Positions 12,757-25,165 of a stretch of 64,000 bases of DNA are shown here, piece after piece. Under the pieces are notes generated by a model, which had not been told where the DNA came from, made no database searches, and worked only from the letters and a program-made list of their open reading frames with translations. The stretch is from Lichenostomus cassidix. Lineage: Eukaryota > Chordata > Aves > Passeriformes > Meliphagidae. A program made the position numbers and the translations under genes. Numbering within the stretch: position 1 is the first letter of the stretch; each line of letters opens with the position of its first letter. The stretch spans positions 50,806,797-50,870,796 of the forward strand of contig CM039184.1 in NCBI GenBank assembly GCA_008360975.2, read 5' to 3'.

Positions 12757-15016
12757 ATAATTCTGCTTAACATTTTTTTGTGAAGTTATCTGAATAATTT
12801 CAATCACATTAAATCAGTACACTATTTTCAGTATGCAAAATATTCATGGTCTCTTTATTTTTTATTGAAATTATAATGTTAATAAAAATTTGTTGATGGG
12901 AAGTAATTTAAAATTGAATTTCATTGAACAGAAAAGGCAAGAATATCTTCTGGTTTGGTCCTTTAAAGTCTGAGTCATTAAAAGTATCAATTGAAATATA
13001 TATTAAATCAGTTTAGAAAAAAAAATTTAGTTGTGTAGTAAAGTAATATTTTCAAAGCTAGAAATGATGTCTCTTTCTGAAGGAATGATGGTAAACCCTT
13101 ACTGTCCTGCTTTTCTTTATCATTTTTCTGAGATACAAAACTTCTGAACTGGTAATGTATTTTTACACTAAGTGGCCTTGAGACCTGAGAAAAATGAGAT
13201 ATATTATGTGACTGCTTATTATATCACCTTTACAAGTAGTTTGTAACACAGCTTTTGAAGGAGAGAATTACACTAATCTCAATAAAAAGAACAGGAGACA
13301 AAGAATAATAGCGCCACATATCAGTAAGCTAGCATCATTTTAAATGATACCATAAGTGAAGAATGCAAAAAGTGATAACCAATATTTTCTTCAAGCAGCA
13401 GGTATCTCAGTTGTATTCTTCCTTTTTGTTTATATAAACTAGTCTTTATTTTGCTGTAATAAATGTGATTATAATGTAATTTTATAGCAACTGGTTAGGA
13501 TACACATAATTTTCCATATTATCAAGAAATAGTGTGAAACTCGCTTTGTAAGGATTCAAAAATATAAATGGGCTCCCATTTCAGAACACTATTGAATTGA
13601 ATGTGGAACATAAAGAAATATCCTGAGAATCAAAAGTCCCTAATTCAGCAAAATCATTCAAAACAGCCAGGTGTGAAGTGAATGAAAAGTTCCATTAAAT
13701 GTAAGAATTTGTTATCCATTACTGAATGTGTCTGAGAAACATGCAATCATTTACAAAACACTGTAAGAAAAAGCCAAGAATTGTGACAGAGCTATTACTG
13801 AGTAAGACTGAAATCCTAACCAAAGAGATGTATTCTCCGACAGATATTTTTACCAGATAATTAGCATCTAAAAATCAAATATTAATAAATATATCTAGAA
13901 CAATATTCCAAGATATAAAAAAAAAATTACAGATAATGAAAAATAGAAAAAATAGTATCACAAGTAGGGTGAGTAGTATTTAATGGGCTATTTGATATGC
14001 TAATTGTGGAAGATAATTTTATATTTTTAACATAAATAAATTTATTATTATAATGCAGAAAACCGTAGTTTTTTAGACATTTTTATAAATCAGGAAATGG
14101 CATGAAATATATAATTCTGTATCGAATATTCCCAATAAGGTTCTAACAATTTTATTAAATACTAGTTAAATTTTTCTGATTGTGAAGCTTTCCATCAGAT
14201 AAATAAGGTTGCATTTAAAGTATAAGATAGATTTTACTATACTATACAATAAAAACTATCAAATGTAAAAAATATACACTGCACTGAAGACTAATTCAGA
14301 CTAATTCAGAATCAGGATACACTTTTCTTTCATATATTTCATTTTCTTTCAAATCCTTCATATATGAGGCCTAGCATACTAGGAGCTCGTCCTCTGTCAT
14401 AGATATCATATTTAAAGTTTTGTCTACAATTCAACCTAATGGAATCTCTTTTAGTGATAGAGATAAGTTATTAATTCTAACTCACCAGTTTTCAATATTT
14501 TGGAAGGTTATATTTAATTTTTTTAAAAACAAAATTCCATATTCTCATTTAGAATTGCATTTTTTTAAAAAACCTTTTTGCTGACTGCAACACTATTTTA
14601 AAAACCTTCTTATGACACCTGAAATCTTGTTAATAGGTGATTTTTAGATCCCTATCACAAAAGAGTATAAATAAAATTCTTAAAATAAGATCAGACAGAA
14701 AAATTTAGTTCTATCTTCATGTTTTCATTTGTCAGCAAGTATTAGAATATAAGCCACAATGAACTTTGCAGTGCTTTCCATAAAATACATACTTCCCCTT
14801 ACTGGACATTTGGTGAAGGGTAAAAACTAATGACTGTATTTCTCCTACTCTGCCAGACATATAACTACTTTACTCTAGCAGATTACTGAATATTAAATTG
14901 TATTTGTCATGAGAATGAAAGTATCATATTACTTATCCAATCCAAGATATTCCTGAACTGAATGATAATTTTAAAATACCAACACTAATCTAATAATTGT
15001 TTTTTGTACACATAAA
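12757..15016. other. AT-rich unique DNA, no gene seen
   Basis: About 2.3 kb, strongly AT-rich, with no open frame of 60 codons or more and no recognised repeat. A small direct duplication (gactaattca twice in succession) is present near 14290. Confidence 0.55.
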
Positions 15017-15408
15017 AGGACATGCTGAGATCAGCCTTCTCAGGGAATCCCATAGATGAGGCAGCCCACAGAGGAGACCCATGCTGAAGCAGGTGGATAC
15101 CTGAAAGGAGGCTGTGACCACGGTGGGAGAGGAGGCAGAGCTGTGAAGAAAGAGAGGCGGGGTGAAGGGGTTTTTAAGGTTTTATTTTACTTCTCATTAT
15201 CCTGCTCTGATTTTGTAAACAATAAATTTATTTAATATCTCTAATTTGAGCCTGTTTTGCCCATGACAGTATTTGGTGAGTGATCTCTCCCAATCTTTAT
15301 CTCAACTCATGAACCCTTTATTATATTTTCTCTCCCCTGCTCAGCTATGGAGGGGAGCAAGAAAGTGGTTCGGGGATGCCTGGCATCTAGCCAGGGTCAA
15401 CCCACTGT
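15017..15408 (+). mobile_element. ERVL-like LTR 3' half, plus strand
   Basis: The sequence matches the downstream half of the LTR found complete at 32200-33565, read in the opposite orientation. Shared landmarks are AATAAA at 15221-15226, the segment gagcctgttttgcccatgac, the segment ggtgagtgatctctcccaat, and the terminal segment ending agccagggtcaacccactgta at about 15408. The U3 half is missing, so the copy is 5'-truncated or eroded and its left boundary is approximate. This is the end that would have carried R and U5. There is no coding potential. Confidence 0.82.
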
Positions 15409-16559
15409 AAGTGTTTCAGCATGAGAAAAAGACACCTTGAAGCCAAACTGAGACTGTATTTGGTATTGTGATTCACTCAGTGGCTTGAGCACTGAGAGAG
15501 ATTAAAATTTGCTTAAGTCTTCAGCTATGAAATGAAAGGACTTCTATACCTGTACTATTATAGTGAGCTGTCCTGATTCTTTGTTATTAGTTTAGTCTCA
15601 GTTATTTGTATTTGTAAGTGAGAAAATTTAGTCAATGTATGTTATTCCATACTTAAAATCTACAATATTCTTTATTTGTTCTGTTTCAGTCACTATATTT
15701 ATAGTGACTATACATAGATATGACTGTATAAATACACTTTGTCTACCTTTGCAAATGGATATTGCTCCGCAGTCTTAACATGGAGAATGAACTGATTGGA
15801 TTGTATTCTCTTTATCTCCAATTTCCCTCAGGGTATTTATCTTTTCTTTTTAATTACTTTATGTTCTCAAGCATTTATTAGAAACATTAAAATAATAATA
15901 GCAGTGCAGTTAAAATGAACACACAAAGGAGTCATCCATTGCTTCTGCTTCCATTATTTCAAAAAGTACTCAATCCAATATTATGTTTGCCACAGCCACT
16001 GCAGAAGTCTGCTTTTTTCTCCCTGTCTTAGCAACAGATGACTGCACAGCTAGTCAGTAAAAGTTTCAGAATACAGACTGAAGAATAGTCCCGCTACAAT
16101 TTAAGTAGGTTTATTCTGCTAGAAAATAGAGGTCCTTACTAATGAGCGTGTGCATGTTGGAAAAAGCTTACCCTTCCAAACCAAGCTTCTCATCTGAAAT
16201 CTGGAAAAAATCCCCAAATTAGTTACAAGCTGAGCTACATAATCCTAGTTTTCTTAGTCTAGAGTCAAGATAAATAAAAAAATGAACATATTTGGTAGTA
16301 CTGGGGGAAGGTGGGAGTGTTGTTCTCTTTCATATTTTTTAATAATCCATCTAAACTCTTTTTGCTTTGAGCAACACATGACCTTGTTGCTGAACTTTTT
16401 CTGTTGCCTATATCTTTTCTCACCCTGTTTCCAAAATAGAAATTTTCTCAGTTTATTTATTCAAATTACTGGGGATGCAAATCTCTATTTCATAAATCAT
16501 GTACTTTAATATTTATAACAAAACCAGCTAAGGGGCTTAGAAAAACATAATTGGAAGCA
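15409..16559. other. AT-rich unique DNA, no gene seen
   Basis: Unique sequence without recognised repeats. The 75-codon frame at 16282-16509 has hydrophobic stretches but no recognisable domain, and it lies in T-rich sequence where such frames are common. Confidence 0.5.
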
Positions 16560-17326
16560 AATTAACTTCTGCAGCCAAGTTTTTAGAGGACTACAAATTG
16601 AAGGGCAGACCAGTCAAAATATTTGAGAGCAAGTTTGCCATCCAGAGGGACCTAACTAGGCCAAAGGAATGAGCCAAGTAGATTACAACCTGGGTATGAG
16701 CCAGCAGTGTACCCTGGCAGTAAGGAAGGTCAAGAGCAACAACCCGGGCTGCAGTAATAGCAATGTAGACAGTAGATCAAGATGAGAGGTCCTTCCTCCC
16801 TCCTTAAAACTTGTGAGACCACATTGAGATCCCTGCATCCAGATTTGGGAGTCGCTAACAGAGAAAACATGAATATAAACATGGGTGAATTTGGTGGAAG
16901 GTCACCATGCTGGTGAGGAACTGGAGAACTTGCACTTTGAGGAAAGCCTAATGCAGCTGGGCTTGTTCAGCTTGGATAAAAGACAAAAGCAGGATCTAAC
17001 AGCAGCTCTCCAGCTAGGGGGAATGTTATTAAGAAGACCTTACCAAGACAGAGAGAAGGTCTTGCTGTTGGTGCATGGTGAGAAAATGAGAAATAATAAC
17101 AATACATTGAAACAAGAAATTGAGCCTGGGTATAAAGAGAAACTTTTCTCTATGAGGAGAGTCAGGCACTAGAAGAGGCTTATGGAAGACATGTGCAGTC
17201 TTTCTCCTTGAATGTTTTTGAGACCTGGACAGATTAAACCCTAAACAGCCTAATCTGACTTCACAGACAACTGTGTTTTGGGAATCCTGAGGCTCTGTCC
17301 AACTTGAATTTTCCCATGAGCCTTTT
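16560..17326 (+). mobile_element. CR1 LINE fragment, about 0.77 kb, plus strand
   Basis: CR1 landmarks appear in order on the plus strand: gagccagcagtgtaccctgg, the ggaaggtcaagagcaac region, cagctgggcttgttcagctt, and a 3' end around gaggctctgtccaacttgaa. These cover the end of the CR1 reverse-transcriptase ORF and the 3' UTR. The copy is well diverged, with frame breaks throughout, and is 5'-truncated. The 95-codon frame at 16885-17172 is a leftover of this element and the 102-codon minus frame at 17029-17337 is its shadow. Confidence 0.85.
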
Positions 17327-19119
17327 ATTTCCAGCATTTGCCCCAGAGCACATGAAAGGAATAGACCATTCTAGTATACTATTTTAGGAGGAAAAAGAAG
17401 TAGACTTTAGAATGATTGTTTGCATCTTCTCAGTGAGAGGAATTGCAGTGTCATTGCAGAATAAAATGCAGCCATTCATCATATTCCTGAGGTCCTAGGA
17501 ATATGAGACCATTCTTTCCAATTGGTGGAATAAAATTAGGGGTTAATTTAAGACCACATAACCTGGTAGAATTCTAGCACATGGACATGCAATTCCAAAT
17601 TTCCCATTGATTTCAATGGAATAGTCTTTTATTTTTCACATCTAAATTATTATTACTCAGGTAGAGCCCAACTGAGAAACCTAGACATGAAAACAATTCT
17701 AACATGTATTTTCCCACAGTTTATATATGCATGATGTGAAACTTCATTGTAAATGACCTTGTAAAGCATTAGGAACATTTTATTCTTGATGGAAAGACTT
17801 TAGGAAAACATTATTTAAATAATGGGGGGGGTTGTTGTGCAAACAGTTTAGTTATTTCATTCCTGTATTTCTGTAAAATTACAGAACTGTTCTCTCTTCT
17901 ATTTTTGTAAAAATACCACAATAAATACGTGCAGAAAATCTTTTCCTTTAGGTCTCATTCTTGAGACCAAGTGATTTGAGAAAACTGTAAGATTTTAGGA
18001 GCTATTTGTTAATGCCTCAATATTCCAAAAAAATATTTAAATACTTTTATGACTTTGAATCTCATGCAATTATTTTAAGATATAAAACATGTTTTGCATG
18101 CTTGTCATGGCAAAGCTATCTATGTCACAGTCAATGCTTATTTTCACCTTCTAAATATAGTTTGTAATACAATCACAATAAACAGATAACATCAGTCACA
18201 GAACAAATAGCAAGAATAATTTACTTTCTTCTCAAAGCTTTATTGCGAATATTCAATCATTGCAAAAAATATGTGGTCTCTATTTACTTTACAATTACAT
18301 CATTACGCAAATGAGAATGTTTCCATATTAAAATTCTTCTTATTAATAGTATTATTACTCAGTCCATTCATAACGGACTTAGCATGAGGTAAAACAGTTT
18401 TAGACAAAATGTTTATTTTCAGAAATTATCTTTGAGAACATGGATTGACTGAATTAGCAGCAGCACTTCCAGATTTCCATTCATACTTTAAAGTTCTGAC
18501 CTGTCATTAAAAGGGATAGGATCATTTAAATTGCAGTGGTGTTTTTGACTAATACTGAATATCTAATAGAATGCTTAAAAGCCTATGCTCTGAATAAATC
18601 TAAACACTGATATTCTTATTTTTCTCTTGTTTCTGATGTGTTTTGATTGAGAATGATAACAAACATTTAAAAAATATTTAAATGTTATTAAAAATAATAA
18701 ATAAAAAATAAATCCCTAAGTCACCAGTACCCAGAAAACTGAAACCAATTAAGAAGATTAGAAGGTGCTAGATTGCCAAGAACATCATCATCACTGCTGT
18801 TGAAAGATAAGAGTATGGTGCCATGGGACAGGACAAGTATTTCACACAACGTTGGACATTAAGAAAGATTCCTGCTCAATGAAAAAAGGACATATTTTAC
18901 CAATTATACATGTATATATAAGTACTTTTAACACAAAGACTAGTTCTGTGAGGTAAAACATGTAATTTCAAAGAATTTCAGAGAATATGCTGTTATACTA
19001 TTGTAGACAAAACCACTGAGATTTTCTCTTTCACCCCTTTCCAATTCACCAAACGGTCTATATTACCATGTTGACCTTAATCATTCACTCATTCACAGAA
19101 AAATCAAGTCCAAGCCCTC
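17327..19119. other. AT-rich unique DNA, no gene seen
   Basis: About 1.8 kb without a recognised repeat and with no open frame of 60 codons or more. It contains a G-run (aatggggggggtt) near 17822 and an A/T-rich low-complexity stretch near 18665-18715. Confidence 0.55.
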
Positions 19120-19316
19120 TAAATCAGTTGGGTATGATGAAGAAGAGAGGCTGAGAGAGTTTGGGTTGTCCAGCTCAGGGAAAAAAAGGCTCTGGGAAGA
19201 CATTATTTTGGCCTTTCAATAATTCAAGAGGTCTTATAAGACAGAGGGGGACAGACTTTATAGAAGAACCTGTACTGATGGGGTAATGGTTTTAAACTCA
19301 AAGAGGGTAAGTTTAC
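19120..19316 (+). mobile_element. CR1 LINE, left part, split by an LTR
   Basis: CR1-type sequence on the plus strand: gaggctgagagagtttgggt, a cagctcagggaaaaaaaggc segment, then ggtaatggttttaaactcaa at the right. It is interrupted at 19316 by the 262-bp LTR and resumes at 19585. The last six bases (gtttac) are the target-site sequence duplicated by the LTR. The CR1 was therefore already present when the LTR inserted. Confidence 0.82.
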
Positions 19317-19578
19317 TGTGGCTAGCGCAGGTTTTTCCCATGAGAATTTTCTTGTGTTTTGTAAATAAAGATAAAGTTTGGATGTCATTGGAACAGTGTC
19401 CCAGTACTTGGACGGTGCAGGCCTGGCCAATCAGGCCTGGGGGAAGGCTTCTGACTGACCAATCTGGGTGACTTTTGAATACTCTATATATATGATGAAA
19501 TCAAAACAATAAAGGTCATTCCTTCTTGCCACTGAGAACTGGTGCCTTCATTACTCTGCTAGCTGCTCAACAGCGACA
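19317..19578 (+). mobile_element. Solo LTR, 262 bp, copy 1, 6-bp TSD
   Basis: The element starts TGTGGCTAGC and ends CAGCGACA, with TG...CA termini. It is flanked by exact 6-bp repeats gtttac at 19311-19316 and 19579-19584. It contains a TATA-like run (19485-19492) and AATAAA at 19508-19513, so transcription would run on the plus strand. A second full-length copy of exactly 262 bp lies at 32760-33021; by hand the two differ at about 13 positions plus two single-base indels (about 95% identity). The 6-bp TSD points to a class II (ERVK/alpharetrovirus-like) integrase. No internal proviral sequence remains. A minus-strand frame (19224-19430) overlaps it and has a counterpart in copy 2, which is a simple consequence of shared sequence. 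Confidence 0.92.
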
Positions 19579-19584
19579 GTTTAC

Positions 19585-19650
19585 TCTAGATGTATGGGGG
19601 AACTTATCAATAATGAGGGTGGTGAAACACAGGAACAGTGATATTTCTTC
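19585..19650 (+). mobile_element. CR1 LINE, right part, after the LTR
   Basis: Continuation of the CR1 interrupted at 19316. The segment tcaataatgagggtggtgaa followed by acacaggaacag is a standard CR1 block just downstream of the block at 19280-19310. Similarity fades near 19650, so the copy lacks the usual CR1 3' end. Confidence 0.7.
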
Positions 19651-21229
19651 AACTTATATACAACACAACTTGAAAATTCTAAATAAAGTCAAAATAAGAT
19701 AATTTCCAGATTCTTTTTGAAATGGTTTTTGAGGAAAAAATAGGAACCAAAACCCACCAAAGGAACAAATAAGAGAAATTTTGTATTATCTTTCTATTTA
19801 CCCTCTCCTTGCACATATTTACATTTTTATTTGCTGTCTGATATTTTTATTGGGACCCAAAGATCTGATTCCTGGTATCAGCCACAAAAAGACATACAGA
19901 AGTCTAATTCTCCTTTTATGTCCATCAGTGCAGTGAATGTTCTTATATTAAATCATATATTTGCTACCTATGCAGCATCCTCATTCAGGTAAATGTTGCA
20001 ATCGTCACTAGATGTAGTAGATTAAAGTATTTTTGCTTTAGATAATTTTGCAACATGTATACAGTTGAAATCTTTCCTTTTGCTAGCAATTCTCCCAAAT
20101 ATTGATACTACAAGTACTGTGTAATACCGATACACATCATCACAGTTCACTAAAATCACATCAAAGATTCCTGTGAATTTACAGTGCAAAGATATCATAA
20201 AAGAAAAAAGATAAATACATCTCCCCACACCCCCACCCCCTTCCTGGAAACAGAAAGGAAAAAAGCTGTTTGACTTTGGTAGTTCTTACCCTGAAAATCT
20301 GCAGGGTATGCTTCAACACTTTATTTTTTATTAATCTTTTGCCCAGCACTCTACCAGGTAATTATGACTCCAGAGAATTCATGTTATTTTAGTACTCAGT
20401 TCTTAAGAAAGTATTCTAAGGATCTATGGATCTTTAAAAAGCAGTAGAGTGCAGAAAAGATACCTGATTCATAAAGAAGTAAAGTACAAACTTAACCAAA
20501 TGCTTTCAAACTCTTAGAAAGGCCTTCAAAAGTTAAACCTGAGAATAAGAAAAAACCCAATCCGCCCTCTCATTCTTTATTAGTACAAAAATTTTATACC
20601 ATCACTATTAACTATTACATATATTTGTATTCATGTGAAGAATGAATTGTGGAAAGCATGCACAAATTTTCTGGATTTTAAAAAAGTCTGTACTCTATAC
20701 CAGTCCATAAGACTTAAATCGATAATAAAAAATGTGTGAACAAAAATAAAGAATAACATAAATCAGGGTACAATTTCCCTTTCACTAAGATACCATCTGC
20801 ATTAGCAGTCTAACATCCAATTTAGCCCAGTCTGTGAGTGAGTGGCTTTGACCAACCTATTGTCTGTTTTTCAGCTGTCATTTATAAAAAAAGGAGTGAA
20901 GAGAGAAGAATATGTTCTCAAAGAGCCATCTCACCTTTCTGAAATGCATACATTTGTATATGTTGAATGATGTAAAAATTGTAATTTTTATCCTGATGGA
21001 ATGCATGCATACATGCATACATAGACATAGATTTAAGTCTTCCATTTCTAATCCTAAGAAAGCTTTCCATTTCTTTGAGCTGGAAACTCAAAGAATATGC
21101 AGAAATCATATTATTTCAATTCTTCTCTGATGTATTCATAGCTTTTAGCTGTACAAAGATATTTCCATAGTTATCTCTTCTATTATCATCTTCATATGCA
21201 CCAGGTACAAAGACACACATATATAAACA
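19651..21229. other. AT-rich unique DNA, no gene seen
   Basis: No recognised repeat or exon. Short alternating catg/cata steps occur at about 21000-21025. Frames at 20022-20228 (minus), 20912-21130 (plus) and 20918-21109 (minus) lack recognisable domains. Confidence 0.5.
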
Positions 21230-21920
21230 AGTCTCTCCATTGACCATGAGACCAATGCTCTGGCCAGGACCTCTTGTCCACTCTAATAGCCAACTCCCAG
21301 ACTTTATTCTCCCCAGTATCCAACACAGATTTATAACTATTTCAAACAGTGGCTCCTAGGCCTCTTCTCCTACTTGCCAGCTACCATGGTGTGGTTTTTG
21401 CAGGTGAATACTTGTTGATATCTACCTACACAGTACATAAATGCTCTGATCTATGGCACCACAAACAGGCCTCTGACCTGTGGTCATTACCTGGCAATGA
21501 CTCATGCACAAAAAGAGCTCACTTGATCCAGTAAAACAGTTAATAATGGAGAACAGATTGTGATGGAAGGTGCAGGCATGGCCAGACAAGCATTCTGATC
21601 AGCAACATTTATATGCAGCCCAGGCCCTTTTATCTCTTTATCCATGTGTTTCACCACTTTGATCCCTCCTTTGCACCACCTTTGGCTCATCTTTTAAACA
21701 TCCCACAATATGTCTACTGCAATCCCAGAAAGGCCTTCCCTTGCATCACATAAAATGTCCCACACTGCCAGGAAATGGCCACCCTCAATTTCAAAAGAGA
21801 ACCTGAGGGTTCTTCCCTTTGATTCACCCTGTGTGTCTCACTTCCAACCCATAGAGAGCTTGGCTCCAATGTGACTGACGCACCAATTGCTCTCATAAGA
21901 TTTGTGGGTTTCTTTGACCT
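21230..21920. other. Unclassified moderately GC-richer block
   Basis: This stretch is visibly less AT-rich than its flanks and has the texture of an old interspersed repeat or ERV interior. I cannot assign it to a family: no CR1 landmarks, no LTR ends and no retroviral motif is seen. Frames at 21349-21534 (plus), 21502-21690 (minus) and 21714-22001 (minus) do not resemble known proteins. It could equally be unique sequence of higher GC. Confidence 0.3.
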
Positions 21921-23681
21921 GCTATTGTTCTTTGGCATATTTGGAGGGTTTGGGTTTTGAGGTTTTTGTCTGGGGCTTTTTTGATGTTGTTGTTTATGCA
22001 TACAAGTCTTTAATCACATAACCAGACAGAAATATTTTATTTTATAAACATTAATTTGAATAAGCATATTGAAGTAGCTTCCTTTGTAAGCTATTAAGTT
22101 TTGATCACAAGTATCATATATTGAAAAGATTCAAAATAAGTAAAATAATTTGAGTTAATAACAAAAGCCTCTTTGGACATGTATCATGGCTTCTTTTTAC
22201 TTAATTTCCATTGTTGAAAGAAAAATCTCAAACAATTAAACATTTTGAATATTGAGTCACTCTTGTACAAATCACAACATGAAAATACTGACAATATACA
22301 ATGAATTTAGGTACTCAGTCACACTAGATTTCAGTAGTACTAATGTACATAATATATTAAACCTAAGTGCATGTATCTTCTAGTGATTTTTTCTATTGCA
22401 TTACTAGATATTTTTCCATTGCATTACTAGATATTTTTCCAGTGTGTCATGTCACATACAATTTTTTTACTGGAGATCCAGATTAATAATTCTCTGAAAG
22501 GCTGAACAGAAAGATTTACTCTGATATATTTTGGATCATTAATACACAAAAATGGTGAACATTATATGCTATAACTATAGAAGATAATGTCCTTTAAAAT
22601 CATCTCTATAGACCAAATAGTATCTGCAACAAACTTTAACTATTAATAAAGGCCATTTATGTTAAAAGATGATTCCAGTGATAGGTCCTTTTTAAAAAGG
22701 CATTTATCTTAGTTGTTCTTTCATGAATGCAAGACTTAAAAATTGAATTTTTGCAAATATGTTTTCCTCCTCTTGTTTCCTGGTTGTGTTTGAATAAACA
22801 AACAACTCTAGCAATGTAGAAACAGAAGAGTATTGACAACACATAGAGGCAGCAAAGGTCACTGTGCTGAATACGATGTTAGCTAAATTTAATAGAAACT
22901 GGCAAGTCAATTTTAAACCAGTAAGGAAAAAATTAGCACATTTCCTATTGATAATTCACTTTTTTATTCCATATTGAGTCACACTTATTTGAAAACCCCC
23001 TTTTCATTTGCACACTCGAGATAATTGTCTGGGTTTTAATTCCTACCTGATCCTTTTCCCTGGAGTTAACATGAAGATCTTTAGGATGTATGGCTGGTTC
23101 TGGTGTACCCTAGGGAATGTGGTTTTTTCTCCTTTTGTGAAAGAGACAAGGCTTTGCAGTGATTTAACAGCACCTGCAGAAAGACTGGAGTGCCCAGAGG
23201 GACATTTGCACGGAGTATTCCCAAACAAATAGTAAGAAGCTTGAGTATAACATTTTGATGGCAGTATTAATAGTAGTCTTCTACAAAACCATTAGAGCAT
23301 TGTCTAGACTAAAAGTATATCCTTTGCTCTGTACATGTGGTGTGTTCTCTTTTCCTGTAGAATGGTTTCAGATGCAATACCAGTTACAGTGCAAGGATCC
23401 TAAACAATATCAGAATTCTCAAGCCTAGAAGAAAGAAAGGATTGAAGAAAGTAAGATGCTGTAAGAAAAGACCTCAATTTTTTTAAATTTTTTTTTTATT
23501 TGTGGGGCTGGGAAAATACAGGAAAGTAAGTTGTAAGCAAAGCTGTGTGACTGCTGATAGTATTCATAAGAATTCTTTAAACAAATTTTACTCTCTTGTA
23601 TTTGTTTTTTTACATTCTCGTGTGTTACAGCACTAGGTAATGGTACTTTGCATTATTTTAAATAAATTAAAATAATTTAAA
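21921..23681. other. AT-rich unique DNA, no gene seen
   Basis: Unique AT-rich sequence. It contains one exact 23-bp direct duplication at 22395-22440 (listed separately). Frames at 22657-22842 and 22704-22910 (minus), and 23008-23232 (plus) with its antisense, show no domain I recognise. Confidence 0.5.
22395..22440. repeat. Exact 23-bp tandem duplication
   Basis: Two identical adjacent 23-bp units at 22395-22417 and 22418-22440. Each begins attgcattactag and ends atttttcc. The lack of any mismatch suggests a recent slippage or short tandem duplication. Confidence 0.95.
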
Positions 23682-24125
23682 TGTCAGGTGTATTTGTTTG
23701 AAAACAAACCAATGGGAGACCACAAGACAGGATTAAAATTTAATAGGAAAAATTAAAAATAAGTGAAATAATATAAGGAAAAAGCTCTGACAAAGTCAGA
23801 TACAACCTGACACCCTTTTAGTCAGGGTGGTGGTAGCAGTCCAAGTGAAGCAGCTCAGTTGAAGCAGTGATCCTGTGGAAGGTCTGGTCTCCACCTGAAG
23901 GTCCAGTGGTAGCTCTCATCCCAGTAGACAGGGCTGACTTGGGCACTTCCAAGGCCAGGTTATATCCAGGTGGGAATGCTTGGCTCCTCCCTCCTGGGTG
24001 GAGCATCTCACAATAGGATGAGATAATTCCATGAGTCATGCAGTGGTTCTTGATGGCTCATTGTCTGTTTTCAGAGGTGAGTCACAGCAGGAGATAACAG
24101 CTAATGCCCCACAGCTGGTGGTAAT
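23682..24125 (-). mobile_element. ERV LTR, minus strand, diverged
   Basis: The left end begins tgtcaggtg and leads into ccacaagacaggattaaaat, then acaaagtcagatacaacctg, aagcagtgatcctgtggaag, aggttatatccaggtgggaa, gcttggctcctccctcctgg and gagcatctcacaataggatg. I recognise this order as a passerine-type ERV LTR read in reverse. The right boundary is approximate and no TSD was identified. The minus-strand frames at 23818-24039 and 24101-24370 lie in or next to it and are not genes. Confidence 0.7.
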
Positions 24126-25000
24126 AGAATGCTAAATACATCTATATTGTAACCTAGGACATCAGGGCATCTATGTCTTTCAACAGTATGTTTGGAATAA
24201 TGACATATTTCAGACGAAACATCCATGAATGAATGGACTTTGAGAAAATACAGAGAAGGTTCTATGGACATGGTCCAACGTGCACTGTAAATAAAGCACA
24301 AGTAACACTGAGTCAAGAGAAGAGAATGAAGCAACTCAGTACCACAAATTTCTGTTAATTTGTTTTGCATTAGAAGCTAGTGAACAAGTTAATGATGTGT
24401 TCTACAGAAATGCACTTGGAGAGAATAAGGCAAGTACAATAACTTTTTATGAATTTGAGCTCAATCTAGACTGTCGACTGCAAGAGAAAAGCAAGAGTCC
24501 TTGGAACATGGGCATGTTTGTCTAAGATTTTGAGTGTAAAGCCACATGGTCTAAGGAATTATTCTGTAACTAAAAGGTAGTCAGTCAATTTAGAGCTCAA
24601 AGGGCTCTGGGAAAAGAAATAACTTAAAATATTTTTTCCAATAGAAATTTTGTGTGTCACATGCAGAAATTCTGAAACTCCAGAGCATCTGCTGAATGAA
24701 TGCAATAAAAATCAAGTGGCAGAAGGAACTTCCCTCCTTACTGCTCTTAACTGCTCAATTTCCTTACACTTCTTGTGGTTGTGACTGAGTATCTGTATCC
24801 ATCTCAATCATCCTATTTTTTCCTTTGGAATTACCAATACTTCTATTCCATTCTTTTAGTCACAGAACTATAACCAAAGCATTCCTCTGTGTAGCAATTT
24901 GTACATTAAGGAAGATTTTGAATCTGAAGTTTCATATATGAGTTTGTATTTGGGTGGTAACTTTCCATTTTATAGCTATCTCAACCTTTCCCTCTCCAAA
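24126..25000. other. AT-rich unique DNA, no gene seen
   Basis: Unique sequence with no recognised repeat, exon or RNA gene. Confidence 0.5.
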
Positions 25001-25165
25001 AACAACACTCAAAAAAAAAAAAAAAACACCAAAAAAATACCCCAAACCATAAAATCCAAAGCCAAACTAAACCATACTCAAACAAACAAACAAACTACCC
25101 CAAAAAACTAAAAAAACCCCACCAAACAAAATCCAAACAACAAAAGAAATCCACCCAAAAATAAA
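25001..25165. repeat. A/C-only low-complexity tract
   Basis: About 165 bp whose plus strand is almost entirely A and C with very little G. It starts with a run of 16 A and contains three or more aaac units near 25080-25093 and many ccaaac/ccaaaa words. Similar tracts occur at 52385-52500 (A/C) and, as the T/G complement, at 55440-55530 and 55795-55850. Open frames across it (24899-25111) are lysine-, asparagine- and threonine-rich artefacts. Confidence 0.85.

Noticed and set aside
25001..25165. Possible CRISPR-like or satellite array in the A/C tract
   Set aside because: There are no regular units or spacers; it is only low-complexity sequence in a vertebrate genome.
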